From the NCBI GenBank assembly GCA_016927235.1, contig JAFGNB010000104.1, positions 1-38,389 on the forward strand: a stretch of DNA of 38,389 nucleotides, in the 5' to 3' direction. The notes beneath the pieces are model-generated. The model worked only from the letters and a program-made list of their open reading frames with translations, was not told the origin of the DNA and did no database searches. The position numbers and the translations under genes are program-made. Shown piece by piece: positions 16,171 through 24,480 of this stretch; position 1 is the first letter of the stretch; every line of letters starts with the position of its first letter. The stretch is from Chitinispirillaceae bacterium. GTDB taxonomy: Bacteria > Fibrobacterota > Chitinivibrionia > Chitinivibrionales > Chitinispirillaceae.

Positions 16171-17448
16171 ATGCTTTTTTTCAACAAAGGTTCACCCACT
16201 ACCGAACTCTCGTTCAACGACCTGCGAGAGGGCGTTTCGACCGCGCTCGCTGCGTTCGGTCCGATCGGGAAGATGCTCGTCGTACCTCCCGATATAACCC
16301 GTCTGCATTCGCATGCGGGCGATATCACGCGCTGCGTTTACGAACAGCTCCCTCGTTCGGCAGGTGCCGTCATGCCCGCTCTCGGCACACATCTTCCCAT
16401 GACCGACAGCGAGATCGAAGCGATGTTCGGTGACCTTCCAAAGCGGCTCTTCAGGCCGCACCGGTGGCGGACCGACTGTGTGCCGGTCGGCATCGTCCCC
16501 GCTGATTATGTTTCAACGGTATCCGACGGCATTGTTGATTATGAGATTCCAGTATCAGTCAACAGGCTGCTTCTCGACCCGTCATTCGACTGCATTTTCT
16601 CCGTCAGTCAGGTGGTGCCTCACGAGGTGGCCGGAATGGCGGGCTACAGCAAGAACCTTGTTGTAGGCCTAGGTGGAGCGGAAAATATTCACAAGACCCA
16701 TTTTCTTGGTGCCGCCTTTGGCATGGAACGGATTATGGGACGGGACGATACACCGGTAAGAAAGGTGCTTAACTACGCGGTCAAGGAGTTCCTTGCGGAC
16801 ATTCCCCTCGTCCATGCCGTTACGGTGATCGGGTCGGATGGGAGCGGCGTTCCGAAGATACGGGGCCTTTTCATCGGTAACGACGATGAGTGCTACCATC
16901 AGGCGGCGGAACTGTCTCGTACCGTCAATGTACATCTATTCGATGCGCTGCTGAAAAAAGTGGTGGCATACCTCGATCCGCTCGAGTACAAGAGCACCTG
17001 GCTCGGCAACAAGAGCATCTACCGCACCCGGATGGTCATCGCCGACGGAGGAGAGCTTGTCGTTCTTGCGCCCGGCGTGAAGCGTTTCGGAGAAGATCCG
17101 CAGATCGACAAGCTCATCCGGACGTTCGGCTACCGGGGCACGTCAGCCACCATTAAGGCAGTTAAGGAACATGCCGCGCTGAAAAACAATCTCAGCGCCG
17201 CAGCTCACCTCATTCACGGCTCTTCTGAGGGACGTTTTTCTATAACGTATTGCGCGGGCGGGCTTGACCCGAAAGCGGTCGAAAACGCCGGGTTTTGCTA
17301 TGCGCCGATAAACGAAATGATGAGAAAGTACAATCCGGGCAAACTCTCCGAAGGGTACAACCGCCTGTCCGACGGTGAGGAGATCTATTTCATTTCCGCA
17401 CCCGGGACAGGGCTATGGGCCTGGAAAGGGAGGTTCGGTAGTGGATGA
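16171..17448 (+). CDS. LarA-family nickel-pincer racemase/epimerase, possible mannonate/gluconate 2-epimerase
   Basis: The 425-residue protein has the length of lactate racemase LarA and its key residues. The PDITR motif has R44, GTHLPMT gives H74, and VVPHEVAGMAGYSK gives H151 and K161. H177 follows in ENIHKTHFLG. The spacings H-10-K and K-16-H are the same as those of the cofactor-anchoring Lys and the nickel/catalytic His residues in LarA, so the nickel-pincer site appears intact. LarA homologues include 2-epimerases of hydroxy acids and sugar acids. Placed 28 bp after the kinase and next to a mannonate-forming SDR and gnd, interconversion of D-mannonate and D-gluconate is the best guess. 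The larBCE cofactor genes are not in the window. The ATG lacks a strong ribosome binding site. Confidence 0.82.
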   Translation: MLFFNKGSPTTELSFNDLREGVSTALAAFGPIGKMLVVPPDITRLHSHAGDITRCVYEQLPRSAGAVMPALGTHLPMTDSEIEAMFGDLPKRLFRPHRWRTDCVPVGIVPADYVSTVSDGIVDYEIPVSVNRLLLDPSFDCIFSVSQVVPHEVAGMAGYSKNLVVGLGGAENIHKTHFLGAAFGMERIMGRDDTPVRKVLNYAVKEFLADIPLVHAVTVIGSDGSGVPKIRGLFIGNDDECYHQAAELSRTVNVHLFDALLKKVVAYLDPLEYKSTWLGNKSIYRTRMVIADGGELVVLAPGVKRFGEDPQIDKLIRTFGYRGTSATIKAVKEHAALKNNLSAAAHLIHGSSEGRFSITYCAGGLDPKAVENAGFCYAPINEMMRKYNPGKLSEGYNRLSDGEEIYFISAPGTGLWAWKGRFGSG

Positions 17449-17545
17449 TATATAACATAAGTTATTGAATTACATAAAAATATAATTGATCGTCGCCATA
17501 GATTTTTTTCGGGTAGTAATGCAGGTAAGCCGCTGTTTCAAGGAG

Positions 17546-17567
17546 ATCCTTTCCTTCAAAGGATTTT
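17546..17567 (+). terminator. Weak hairpin with short U run after the uronate cluster
   Basis: A 7-bp stem (ATCCTTT and AAAGGAT) with loop CCTTC is followed directly by TTT and then TTAGC. It lies about 100 bp after the LarA stop. The stem is AT-rich and the U run short, so termination would be weak; a Rho-dependent end is equally possible. Confidence 0.3.
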
Positions 17568-17607
17568 AGCGAGTAACTGTGGGTTATGCCATACCCCGCT
17601 GAATAGA

Positions 17608-17664
17608 TTCCGAGTCGCATTTTTGCGACAGCGGCAGTTGCTGTCGCAAAAATGCGACTCGGAA
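17608..17664. promoter_or_regulatory. Two tandem 16-bp palindromes forming a 25-bp perfect inverted repeat (candidate activator sites)
   Basis: Arms 17608-17632 and 17640-17664 are perfectly complementary (25 bp, 7-bp loop). Each arm also contains its own palindrome GTCGCA-N4-TGCGAC, at 17614-17629 (N4 = TTTT) and 17643-17658 (N4 = AAAA), 29 bp apart. No T run follows, so it is not a standard terminator. The sites lie about 98 and 127 bp upstream of the start expected from the sigma-54 promoter at 17722. That is where enhancer-binding proteins dock. The binding protein is unknown. Confidence 0.6.
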
Positions 17665-17721
17665 GTCATATTAAAATGGCTTTTTTCATTTAAAAATGGC
17701 AAGTTACGACGTTTTTTTAAA

Positions 17722-17738
17722 TTGGAACGGCCTTTGCA
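17722..17738 (+). promoter_or_regulatory. Sigma-54 (RpoN) promoter, -24/-12 type
   Basis: TTGGAACGGCCTTTGCA matches the -24/-12 consensus TTGGCACG-N4-TTGCW with one mismatch (A for C) and the required 10 bases between GG and GC. Transcription would start near 17749, giving a leader of about 34 bases before the lipoprotein ATG at 17783. Sigma-54 promoters need an ATP-driven activator bound upstream, for which the 17608-17664 palindromes are suitable. Confidence 0.7.
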
Positions 17739-17782
17739 TTTCCCTCCTTTCAAACAATTAACCACTTAAACAAGGAGGGTGT

Positions 17783-19048
17783 ATGTTTTTCACAAAAAAA
17801 CAATTAATTTCGTTGTTCGGAGTTGTCGGGATGGGAATCGCCGTTACCGTTTCGTGCGGGAGGGTCCCGACCAATGTTTCACCTGGAGCAACGGGGAGCG
17901 TTGAAATTCGCGTTCAGCTTGCAGACGGGATCGGGAAAGGGGCCGCAGAAAAAAAAACCGGGTTTGATTCCCTGGTTGTCGTGGTAAACGGAAAAGATAT
18001 GGAACCAGTGCGCTGGGCTTGTCCCATCGATCCGGTACAGCTTTTTCTGATTGACACGCTTTCAGGCATTCCAACAGGGAGCGAAAGGGAATTTTGCATT
18101 ACGACGATAAACCGTGCGGGGGAGGTAATCCATGAAGATTCCGCGGGTCTGAGGACGATTCGCGTCGATCCGAACGTCACGACACTCCTGCAGGTCGTTA
18201 TGGTCCCCGTACGCGGGTCGATTTATTTACAGATTGGAGGAGTACCGACCGACGTCGATACGATCGGGGCCCTCTTTACCGCTGATGACGGGAGGCAATG
18301 GGGGACCGTTGCGCCACGAAGCCCGAAAGTTTTTGTCAGTATCGACGGAATCCCGCATGCCACTCACGGCATTCTTCTTGTTGCCGGATTTACGGCGGGG
18401 GGAGATACCCTCTATCGTGCGCGCTCCGAGCTGAGGGTGAATGCGCGTGCAACCAACGAGGTTGCGCTGTCGTTTGAGACGACGCCGGGAGGGGTGGCGC
18501 TTACGGGAACGCTGCAACTTCCCGGAGCAACAGCGGTTTCGGGGAGTCTTGGCGCAATGGAGGTTGCAGGATCCGAACGGGGTGATCTGGTAATTACCGA
18601 AATCATGTATGCCGCGAACGATTCCGAATATATAGAAATTTATAACCCAAAAGAGGTCGGCGTGATTTTTGACTCCCTATACATCGACATCGATGGGACA
18701 AGACGATTGTTTACCGGGATTCAAATCGAAGCAGCAGGGTACTATATATTCGGACGGCAAATGCTTCCCTGGGTGGATGCGGCTTCGCCTGTTAAAAGCG
18801 CGCTGGATCTTTCTGCGAACGGTAACTGGGTTACCCTGCGATCGAAGGAGGGCGTCGTCATCGATCAGGTGATTTTTACCGGAGGGAGTAATGATTTAGA
18901 GTGGCCTCGCATAAGCGGAAAGGCATCGATCTGTCTCCAGGCCGGTCACTGCAATTGCGCTGAAAATAATTTCGGTCGACATTGGTGGACGGCTTCAACA
19001 GCCATCGAAGGAGCCCCTTCCCAGATGGGGACGCCGCATGGGTTATAA
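17783..19048 (+). CDS. Lipoprotein with C-terminal lamin-tail (LTD) domain
   Basis: The 421-residue protein begins with a lipoprotein signal: a charged start, a hydrophobic stretch and TVSC with the lipid-modified Cys at 25. Residues of about 35-255 are beta-rich and unassigned (SVEIRVQLADG, VVVNGKDMEPVRW, ITTINRAGEVIHEDS). Residues of about 268-420 form a lamin-tail domain: LVITEIMYAANDSEYIEIYNP, an IDGTRRLFTGIQIEAAGYYIFGR-type core, WVTLRSKEGVVIDQVIF, and a Trp-rich end. LTD domains occur on secreted and surface proteins of polysaccharide degraders. AAGGAGGG precedes the ATG. It has its own sigma-54 promoter and ends at the terminator at 19073, so it is a single-gene transcript. The function is unknown; a surface adhesion or binding role is guesswork. 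Confidence 0.85.
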   Translation: MFFTKKQLISLFGVVGMGIAVTVSCGRVPTNVSPGATGSVEIRVQLADGIGKGAAEKKTGFDSLVVVVNGKDMEPVRWACPIDPVQLFLIDTLSGIPTGSEREFCITTINRAGEVIHEDSAGLRTIRVDPNVTTLLQVVMVPVRGSIYLQIGGVPTDVDTIGALFTADDGRQWGTVAPRSPKVFVSIDGIPHATHGILLVAGFTAGGDTLYRARSELRVNARATNEVALSFETTPGGVALTGTLQLPGATAVSGSLGAMEVAGSERGDLVITEIMYAANDSEYIEIYNPKEVGVIFDSLYIDIDGTRRLFTGIQIEAAGYYIFGRQMLPWVDAASPVKSALDLSANGNWVTLRSKEGVVIDQVIFTGGSNDLEWPRISGKASICLQAGHCNCAENNFGRHWWTASTAIEGAPSQMGTPHGL

Positions 19049-19072
19049 AGTAATGAAAATGAAAAAATGAAG

Positions 19073-19099
19073 AGTGCCCTGTTAAGGGCACTTTTTTTT
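19073..19099 (+). terminator. Rho-independent terminator after the lipoprotein gene
   Basis: A 7-bp GC-rich stem (AGTGCCC and GGGCACT, loop of 6) is followed by eight or nine T residues. It lies between convergent genes and may also slow transcripts from the minus-strand gene at 19128-19319, since a shorter U-rich stretch follows on that strand. Confidence 0.85.
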
Positions 19100-19127
19100 A
19101 GAGTAAAGGTAAAGGTGATACATGCGC

Positions 19128-19319
19128 TCAATCACCCATTTTTTTAAGCAGGTCGTCGACGCCGTTGGTAGTATTCAGGTATATTTTCAAATTGATACAA
19201 TCGTCCTTTTTGATGACGGTTGTTCTCTTCGGCCTTCCACCAAGAAAAGGGATGTAATCTGCTTTCTTTAAGTCCTCAAGACGAATCTGTCGTTTATCGA
19301 TAATATTCGGTTTTTCCAT
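19128..19319 (-). CDS. Small uncharacterised protein (63 aa)
   Basis: This is the only likely minus-strand gene in the window. The start ATG is preceded on its own strand by GAGAGGGG about 6 bases away. The protein is charged and compact, with the sequence features GGRPKR followed by TTVIKKDDCINLKIYLN and a short C-terminal amphipathic helix (VDDLLKKMG). It has no signal peptide or membrane segment and is not the shadow of a gene on the other strand. The Arg/Lys-rich GGRPKR and strand-helix pattern suggests a small nucleic-acid-binding or antitoxin-like protein. I do not recognise a family. No toxin-like partner is adjacent. Confidence 0.55.
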   Translation of the reverse strand: MEKPNIIDKRQIRLEDLKKADYIPFLGGRPKRTTVIKKDDCINLKIYLNTTNGVDDLLKKMGD

Positions 19320-19770
19320 ATCAGGCCCCTCTCAGATTGTTCATCTATTAAATTTAGCAAAAAATAGGCCAACTTACTATTAAATGTTGTTTCAATGCAG
19401 CATGGGTAATTAATTGCTGATCGTTGAAGTTTTAAGCAGGCAATTCTTTTTCGTGAAAAAAAGTAATGATCATTTCAAGGTATTGTTTGATAATAAAACG
19501 ATTTTGTATAACAATAGAAGGAAGAGAGGAGAATAGGATGGTTTCATGAAAAAGAATTGGTCCACAATAGGACATTGAATTGATTTATTTACCCTCCATT
19601 GCTCTATTCGCTATAGTATATTATTATAATTCAGGAGGGCAGTTTTTAAGATGGATCATTTTCGCATTTATTTTTATAGGCGCGTGAACGTGCTATTTTC
19701 AGAAAGTAACTAAATAGTATTATATAGTTAAAGCAAAATAGTCAGTGATTTTACAAAGGAGCCTGTCCGT
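19320..19770. other. AT-rich intergenic region upstream of the giant secreted protein gene
   Basis: This 451-bp spacer is much richer in A+T than the surrounding genes. A possible sigma-70-like pair is TTGTTT (19483-19488) and TATAAC (19507-19512) with an 18-bp spacer; it is not convincing. CCCTCC (19592-19597) and GGAGGG (19634-19639) could pair across 36 bases. A tiny reading frame of 20 codons starts at the ATG at 19651 after AGGAGG (spacing 12) and is probably not a gene. No RNA gene is recognised. Confidence 0.5.
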
Positions 19771-22700
19771 ATGCAAACGATTAAATACGGAAAAATTGCA
19801 GGATTAGCGGTCATCTTTATGATGCAGGCAGCTGTTGCCGCCACCTTTACCGTTTCTCAAGACGGTCGCGGTCAGTTCAAATCGATTCAGGAAGCGATAA
19901 ATGCCGCCGGCATGGGCGATGAAGTGGTGATTTTAGATGCTGCGGTCTACAAGGAGCAGGTAACGATCGACAGTCTCCATCAAGGCCTTACCCTCCGCTC
20001 CGAAAACCCGATAGCTGCCAACAAACCGACCATTCAATACCAGGACAGAACGAATGTCGGTCCTACCACCGCTGCTGAAGCATTGAATGACTCGACAATC
20101 ACTTTTGACTACAACGGCGCGCTTCGGCTCATCGCCACGGCGAGTGTCCGTATTGAGGGACTGGCAATCGACGGAGGTGGGGTTTATCCGTTCGGGTATG
20201 ATGGGATCTGGGAAAGCCGGTATGCGCTTCAGCACGGCAATGCGGCACTCGTCATCACGATTTCAGGAGAGACTGTTATACGTGATTGCGATATTTCAAA
20301 TGCGTATTTCGGGATTTTCTTCAAAGACCGGAACGAAGGAGGGGTTTTCTGCAACCCCAATCCCGCCGATCTCGATCCTGAGAATATCATCCCCTTTTCC
20401 GCCTTTGCCCGTACGGGAAACCATTTACTCGAGTATAGCCGGATTCATGATAATTCCGTAGGCATGTTTTTCGAATCATCTTGGGACATGGGATCGACGA
20501 TCAGGTATAACCTCATCTACGAAAACCATCACCCGACGGCGGCCATTGCAACCAAGGTGAAAGGTCTTACCGGCTCTGAAGGGAACAATCAGGCGGGCGG
20601 CGCCTTCATGTTCAAGGATCACCTGCTGAGCCCGCTGGCCATCTACAACAATACCCTTTGGCATAATTCAGTCATATTTCTCGGGAACTGGAAATCGGGC
20701 GGGCAGCACCTCATTTTCAACAACATTTTCGCCCAACCCAATGAGTACTGGAACAACAGCACCACCACCTTCTCCACTTCCTTTGACATGTCGAAAATAT
20801 TCGTCAACCGGATGCACAACTGCGTCTATGCCGCGCAGCAGCAGGCGCCGACGGCGAGTTACACGGCGATCACCAATGATCTCAGACCGGCGCAGACCGG
20901 CGGATCGTACGATGAGGGCGCATTGATAACGCCGTTTCCGTCGGGTGCCGACGTTCGATGGGTGGAGACGAGTTTTTTGTCGGTCAATCCGACCGCGGCG
21001 AATTTCCTCGAACCCGACTGGAATGATGCGGAAGTAAAGTCATACATCGTCGATAAGGGATGGACGGAGGCGGGGGTGAAAGACCCCGACGGTTCGCGGG
21101 CCGACCTCGGGGCCATTCCGATGGGCGGCGGCAGGCCGGTGGACGTGATTACGATCAGACCGACCATACCGGTGGAGATTACCGGAACGACCGCGAAAAT
21201 CGGTTTTAACGTTACGCCGCGAATCGGTACGATGACCGATCTGAAAATCGTGTATTTCGGAATCGTTACGAGGCTCGACACGTCGGATGTTTTCGGGAGC
21301 AGTTACACACCGATCACCGCAGCCAATATTCAGAAACTTACCGTTCCATCGCAGAAAATAGAGTTGGGTACGAATATCATGGAGGTAACCGTTCCCGCAA
21401 CGGGCGATTTTGCGTTTATTGAAATGGTCGTCGAAGGAATCGGCTCCGACGGGCAGCCTTTTACCACCGCGGTCGGATTTATTCCCTATCGTAAACTGGA
21501 ATACATCCTTGACGTCGTCGTGCGCGACAGGGTGGGGGGGACTGCGGTGACCACCGTGCGCGCCGGTCAGCAGGTGGTGCTCGAGGTGAAGGCGAGAAGG
21601 GGCACAAATCCTTTTACCAATAAAATCGACCCGACGGACGTCAAACTGCAGTCGCGGTTCCCTTTGCTCGACCCGTCGGGCACGCCGGTAACCAACATAC
21701 CGGGCGGCATTCAAGGCACGGCGAATGTGGATGTGGTGTTCACCAGGGTGCCGTTGGGCGGCGTGGAGTATGTGCTGGTTGCCGGAAGATGGATCGACCA
21801 GAATAAAGTGATCGCGTTTCTCGGCAGCAGCCAGGGAGTGAGGGTGCTTGCCGGCCCGGCGGACAGTATTTCATTTCAACGGCCCGCTTCAGGCATGACG
21901 GAGATCATCAATCAGGGAGAGACGTTTGCGGTAAGGGTTCAGGCATTTGATATGTATGGAAATAAGGTCGATTCGGCGTATGAGGTCAAGTGCGTCAGCA
22001 CCAAACCCGATATCGGCATCATCGCCGATTCCCTCAACAACACCGACTCTACCGGGCTGGCGACTTTCCGTGCCATGGTGACCAACGGCGACAGCGGTAT
22101 GGTTTTTCCGCTGGTCGCAACGCTGGTTATTAAACCCACGGAAACCGATACCGCCTATCTGATGGTAGGGCAGAAGCTGCCAAAGCTGTGGGTGTATTAC
22201 GGCGATACCCTCCAATACGATCCTACGGCGGAAATACGTGGATGTGCGGGAATCCGTGTTCCGGTCACCATCCGGGCTTCCAAGGACGGCGCAACAATAG
22301 CAACCGACAAGAACACCTCATTCACCATTTCATTCCTCGGCGGGTTGGCGGCGTACGCAACGGAGACCTCCGCCGAGCGGATCACGTCAAGTCAGCTTGT
22401 TGCCGGGCAGGTGAAAATATGGATCCAGGCGACATCGAAGAACGTAACCGACGGCCAGATTACCGTTACTTCAAATGAACCGAATGTCCTGAGCGGGGAG
22501 CGGAGGGACATCAACTTCGACGCCTGTTTCACCCTGATCACGAAGGCAACCTATTTTGCCAATAACGGAAGAGGCAGCGTCGATGTGGTCGAAATTTACT
22601 ACGACTCCGCGCTCGCGCCGACCGATATCCCCGACTCGATACTGCTCTACTGGCCCGGGCTCACGGGCGTAAACAGCCAGTCCCGTATTGTCAGAAGGCA

Positions 22701-24261
22701 GAACATCGTCCAGGATGCGGCGGATCCCGCCCATTTGACGGTTACCATCCCCGAGCCGTTTCCCGAAGGGATCACACGGCATACCGAATCAAGCGCCAAT
22801 CTGGGGAAAACCTACTGGTGGAACCCGTCGACGCCCGACGCGCCGACCGTCGAATTCAATTTCAATATCGAGGACGGTGTGGGGCCGCTTCTGTCCTCCG
22901 CCCTGCTGATCGAACGACTGACGGCGGGATTCGATACGATGATAATTGATTTTACGGAACCGGTGGAGTTCCAGAAAGTCACCGGCCTTTCCCTCACCCT
23001 TATCAAGGGAACCCGGCAGATTCCGCTGGAAGTGATTCACTCACAACCCGAAACGAATGTGCAGGGGGCACCCACCGGACGCACTATCGTGGTCATTGCG
23101 GACCTCAGTGCGGCGGATGCCCCTAAAGAGGGAGACAGCCTGAAAATCACTCCGGAGGGTCCTGTTGCTGACGCTGTAGGCAATCATGCCCATCCGCTCA
23201 ACCGGCCGGTGGTATTGAGCTCAAGGAAAATCGCTCCGGATATTCTCAGTGCGGTATACAGCGACCGTGACGGCAACGGTATGGTCGATCACGTGCGCAT
23301 CTCATTTAATAAGGTTGTCGAACCTGAATTTATGGGAATGAGTTTCAGCTGGCAGGGAAGTTCGGGTAACGCGAAGACGGAGCAGTTCGCCTTTGTCGGA
23401 ACGGGGGGCGATACCGTTGACGTCTATATCGCGGAACTGTTTCCCGCCAGTGTCTTGCAGGATAAAACATCGGGTGTCATGAACGTAACGGTGTTTTTCT
23501 CCAATTATGAGACGAATAACACAAAATTCAAGCCCGTCGACGACGGCGCGGCGCCGGTAGTGACGGAAGTGCGGTATCATTTCGGAGCGTATCTGGATAA
23601 CGATACCGGTACGGCTCCCGATACGGTCTATGCAACATTCTCCGAACCGCTCAAGAGCCCGCCGGCGGTCAATCAGCCGTTGCTTTTCATGGATGCATTG
23701 GGAAATCCTTATGCGGTGACGGTGCTGGAAACGAGTACCCAACTGGATGTAAACAAATGTCGTTTCGTGGTAACGCGACTGGATCCGGCGGGGACCCGGC
23801 CGGCGAATAACGACTCCGCGTGGATAAATGCGGATCCGGCCATAGCCGACGTGAATGTCATCGATATGGTAGGCAATGTTCAGCGGGTCGTGACAAATAA
23901 AAAAGTCCCGATTACGGTCAAACGTTCCCCGTTCAAACTCAAGGTGCTGGTGGGCCCCAACCCCTTTAACCCGAATGGGGGTGAAACGGTATCCATCCTG
24001 ATCAAAGCGAAAGCGAAAGTGGCTGAGGAAACAACCTACAAGACGAATCTCGTCATCTATGACAAGGTGGGGAATGTGGTGTACCAGCCGCCGGAGATGG
24101 TAGCCGTTGATTCGTGCCAGTTGGAGTGGGCGGGGACCAATAAACAGAATCGCATTGTCGGAAACGGCACCTATCTTGCCTATGTTAAAGTGTTGTATAC
24201 GACAAAGGGCGAAACGACTGCCTGGAATGAGATTATTAAACTCGGCGTAAGACGCGAGTGA
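19771..24261 (+). CDS. Giant secreted protein: N-terminal parallel beta-helix, Ig-like repeats, FlgD/T9SS-type C-terminus
   Basis: The 1496-residue protein has a signal peptide ending AAVA (about residue 23). A right-handed beta-helix follows (about 25-440), starting as in pectin esterases and lyases (FTVSQDGRGQFKSIQEAINAAGMGDEVVI) and containing repeated stacked N/D turns. The middle (about 450-1390) is a series of beta-sandwich modules, some with FTEPVEFQKVTGLSL or DTVYATFSEPLKSPP motifs seen in cohesive or adhesion modules. The end (about 1390-1496) is a FlgD Ig-like domain (VGPNPFNPNGGETVSI to NGTYLAYVKV), found at the C-terminus of type-IX-like exported proteins. AAAGGAG lies about 9 bases before the ATG. 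Catalytic residues of pectate lyases are not evident, so a structural or carbohydrate-binding role is as likely as an enzyme. Confidence 0.85.
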   Translation: MQTIKYGKIAGLAVIFMMQAAVAATFTVSQDGRGQFKSIQEAINAAGMGDEVVILDAAVYKEQVTIDSLHQGLTLRSENPIAANKPTIQYQDRTNVGPTTAAEALNDSTITFDYNGALRLIATASVRIEGLAIDGGGVYPFGYDGIWESRYALQHGNAALVITISGETVIRDCDISNAYFGIFFKDRNEGGVFCNPNPADLDPENIIPFSAFARTGNHLLEYSRIHDNSVGMFFESSWDMGSTIRYNLIYENHHPTAAIATKVKGLTGSEGNNQAGGAFMFKDHLLSPLAIYNNTLWHNSVIFLGNWKSGGQHLIFNNIFAQPNEYWNNSTTTFSTSFDMSKIFVNRMHNCVYAAQQQAPTASYTAITNDLRPAQTGGSYDEGALITPFPSGADVRWVETSFLSVNPTAANFLEPDWNDAEVKSYIVDKGWTEAGVKDPDGSRADLGAIPMGGGRPVDVITIRPTIPVEITGTTAKIGFNVTPRIGTMTDLKIVYFGIVTRLDTSDVFGSSYTPITAANIQKLTVPSQKIELGTNIMEVTVPATGDFAFIEMVVEGIGSDGQPFTTAVGFIPYRKLEYILDVVVRDRVGGTAVTTVRAGQQVVLEVKARRGTNPFTNKIDPTDVKLQSRFPLLDPSGTPVTNIPGGIQGTANVDVVFTRVPLGGVEYVLVAGRWIDQNKVIAFLGSSQGVRVLAGPADSISFQRPASGMTEIINQGETFAVRVQAFDMYGNKVDSAYEVKCVSTKPDIGIIADSLNNTDSTGLATFRAMVTNGDSGMVFPLVATLVIKPTETDTAYLMVGQKLPKLWVYYGDTLQYDPTAEIRGCAGIRVPVTIRASKDGATIATDKNTSFTISFLGGLAAYATETSAERITSSQLVAGQVKIWIQATSKNVTDGQITVTSNEPNVLSGERRDINFDACFTLITKATYFANNGRGSVDVVEIYYDSALAPTDIPDSILLYWPGLTGVNSQSRIVRRQNIVQDAADPAHLTVTIPEPFPEGITRHTESSANLGKTYWWNPSTPDAPTVEFNFNIEDGVGPLLSSALLIERLTAGFDTMIIDFTEPVEFQKVTGLSLTLIKGTRQIPLEVIHSQPETNVQGAPTGRTIVVIADLSAADAPKEGDSLKITPEGPVADAVGNHAHPLNRPVVLSSRKIAPDILSAVYSDRDGNGMVDHVRISFNKVVEPEFMGMSFSWQGSSGNAKTEQFAFVGTGGDTVDVYIAELFPASVLQDKTSGVMNVTVFFSNYETNNTKFKPVDDGAAPVVTEVRYHFGAYLDNDTGTAPDTVYATFSEPLKSPPAVNQPLLFMDALGNPYAVTVLETSTQLDVNKCRFVVTRLDPAGTRPANNDSAWINADPAIADVNVIDMVGNVQRVVTNKKVPITVKRSPFKLKVLVGPNPFNPNGGETVSILIKAKAKVAEETTYKTNLVIYDKVGNVVYQPPEMVAVDSCQLEWAGTNKQNRIVGNGTYLAYVKVLYTTKGETTAWNEIIKLGVRRE

Positions 24262-24282
24262 TTTTCTGACCGTTTAATTTAC

Positions 24283-24317
24283 AAAAACCTGTTTCCGTTC
24301 GGAAACAGGTTTTTTTT
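24283..24317 (+). terminator. Strong Rho-independent terminator
   Basis: A GC-containing stem of about 11 to 15 bp (core ACCTGTTTCCG / CGGAAACAGGT) with a tight loop is followed by eight T residues. It lies 22 bp after the stop of the giant secreted protein and marks the end of that transcript. Confidence 0.92.
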
Positions 24318-24480
24318 CGCGAACCTGCGCCATCAGGTCGCCCAACTGCACATTCCGCTACGGCGCGGATTTAAGACTTCTCCTGCGCCATGAGCCTTCG
24401 ACGCTTCGATTTTACAAAAACCTTTATTGCACCGGGTTGTGGTGGTCGTGTATTTTTAGGGGGCCGAAAAAGGAGGCGTT

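Noticed and set aside
17608-17664. 25-bp inverted repeat as a Rho-independent terminator
   Set aside because: No T run follows, and its nested palindromes and distance from the sigma-54 promoter fit protein-binding sites better.
19651-19713. 20-codon reading frame in the AT-rich spacer as a leader peptide
   Set aside because: The Shine-Dalgarno spacing is long and the peptide has no regulatory signature; chance is more likely.
24320-24400. Repeated CCTGCGCCAT (24326 and 24383) as a coding or RNA remnant
   Set aside because: Only two 10-bp copies; no conserved structure or frame around them.
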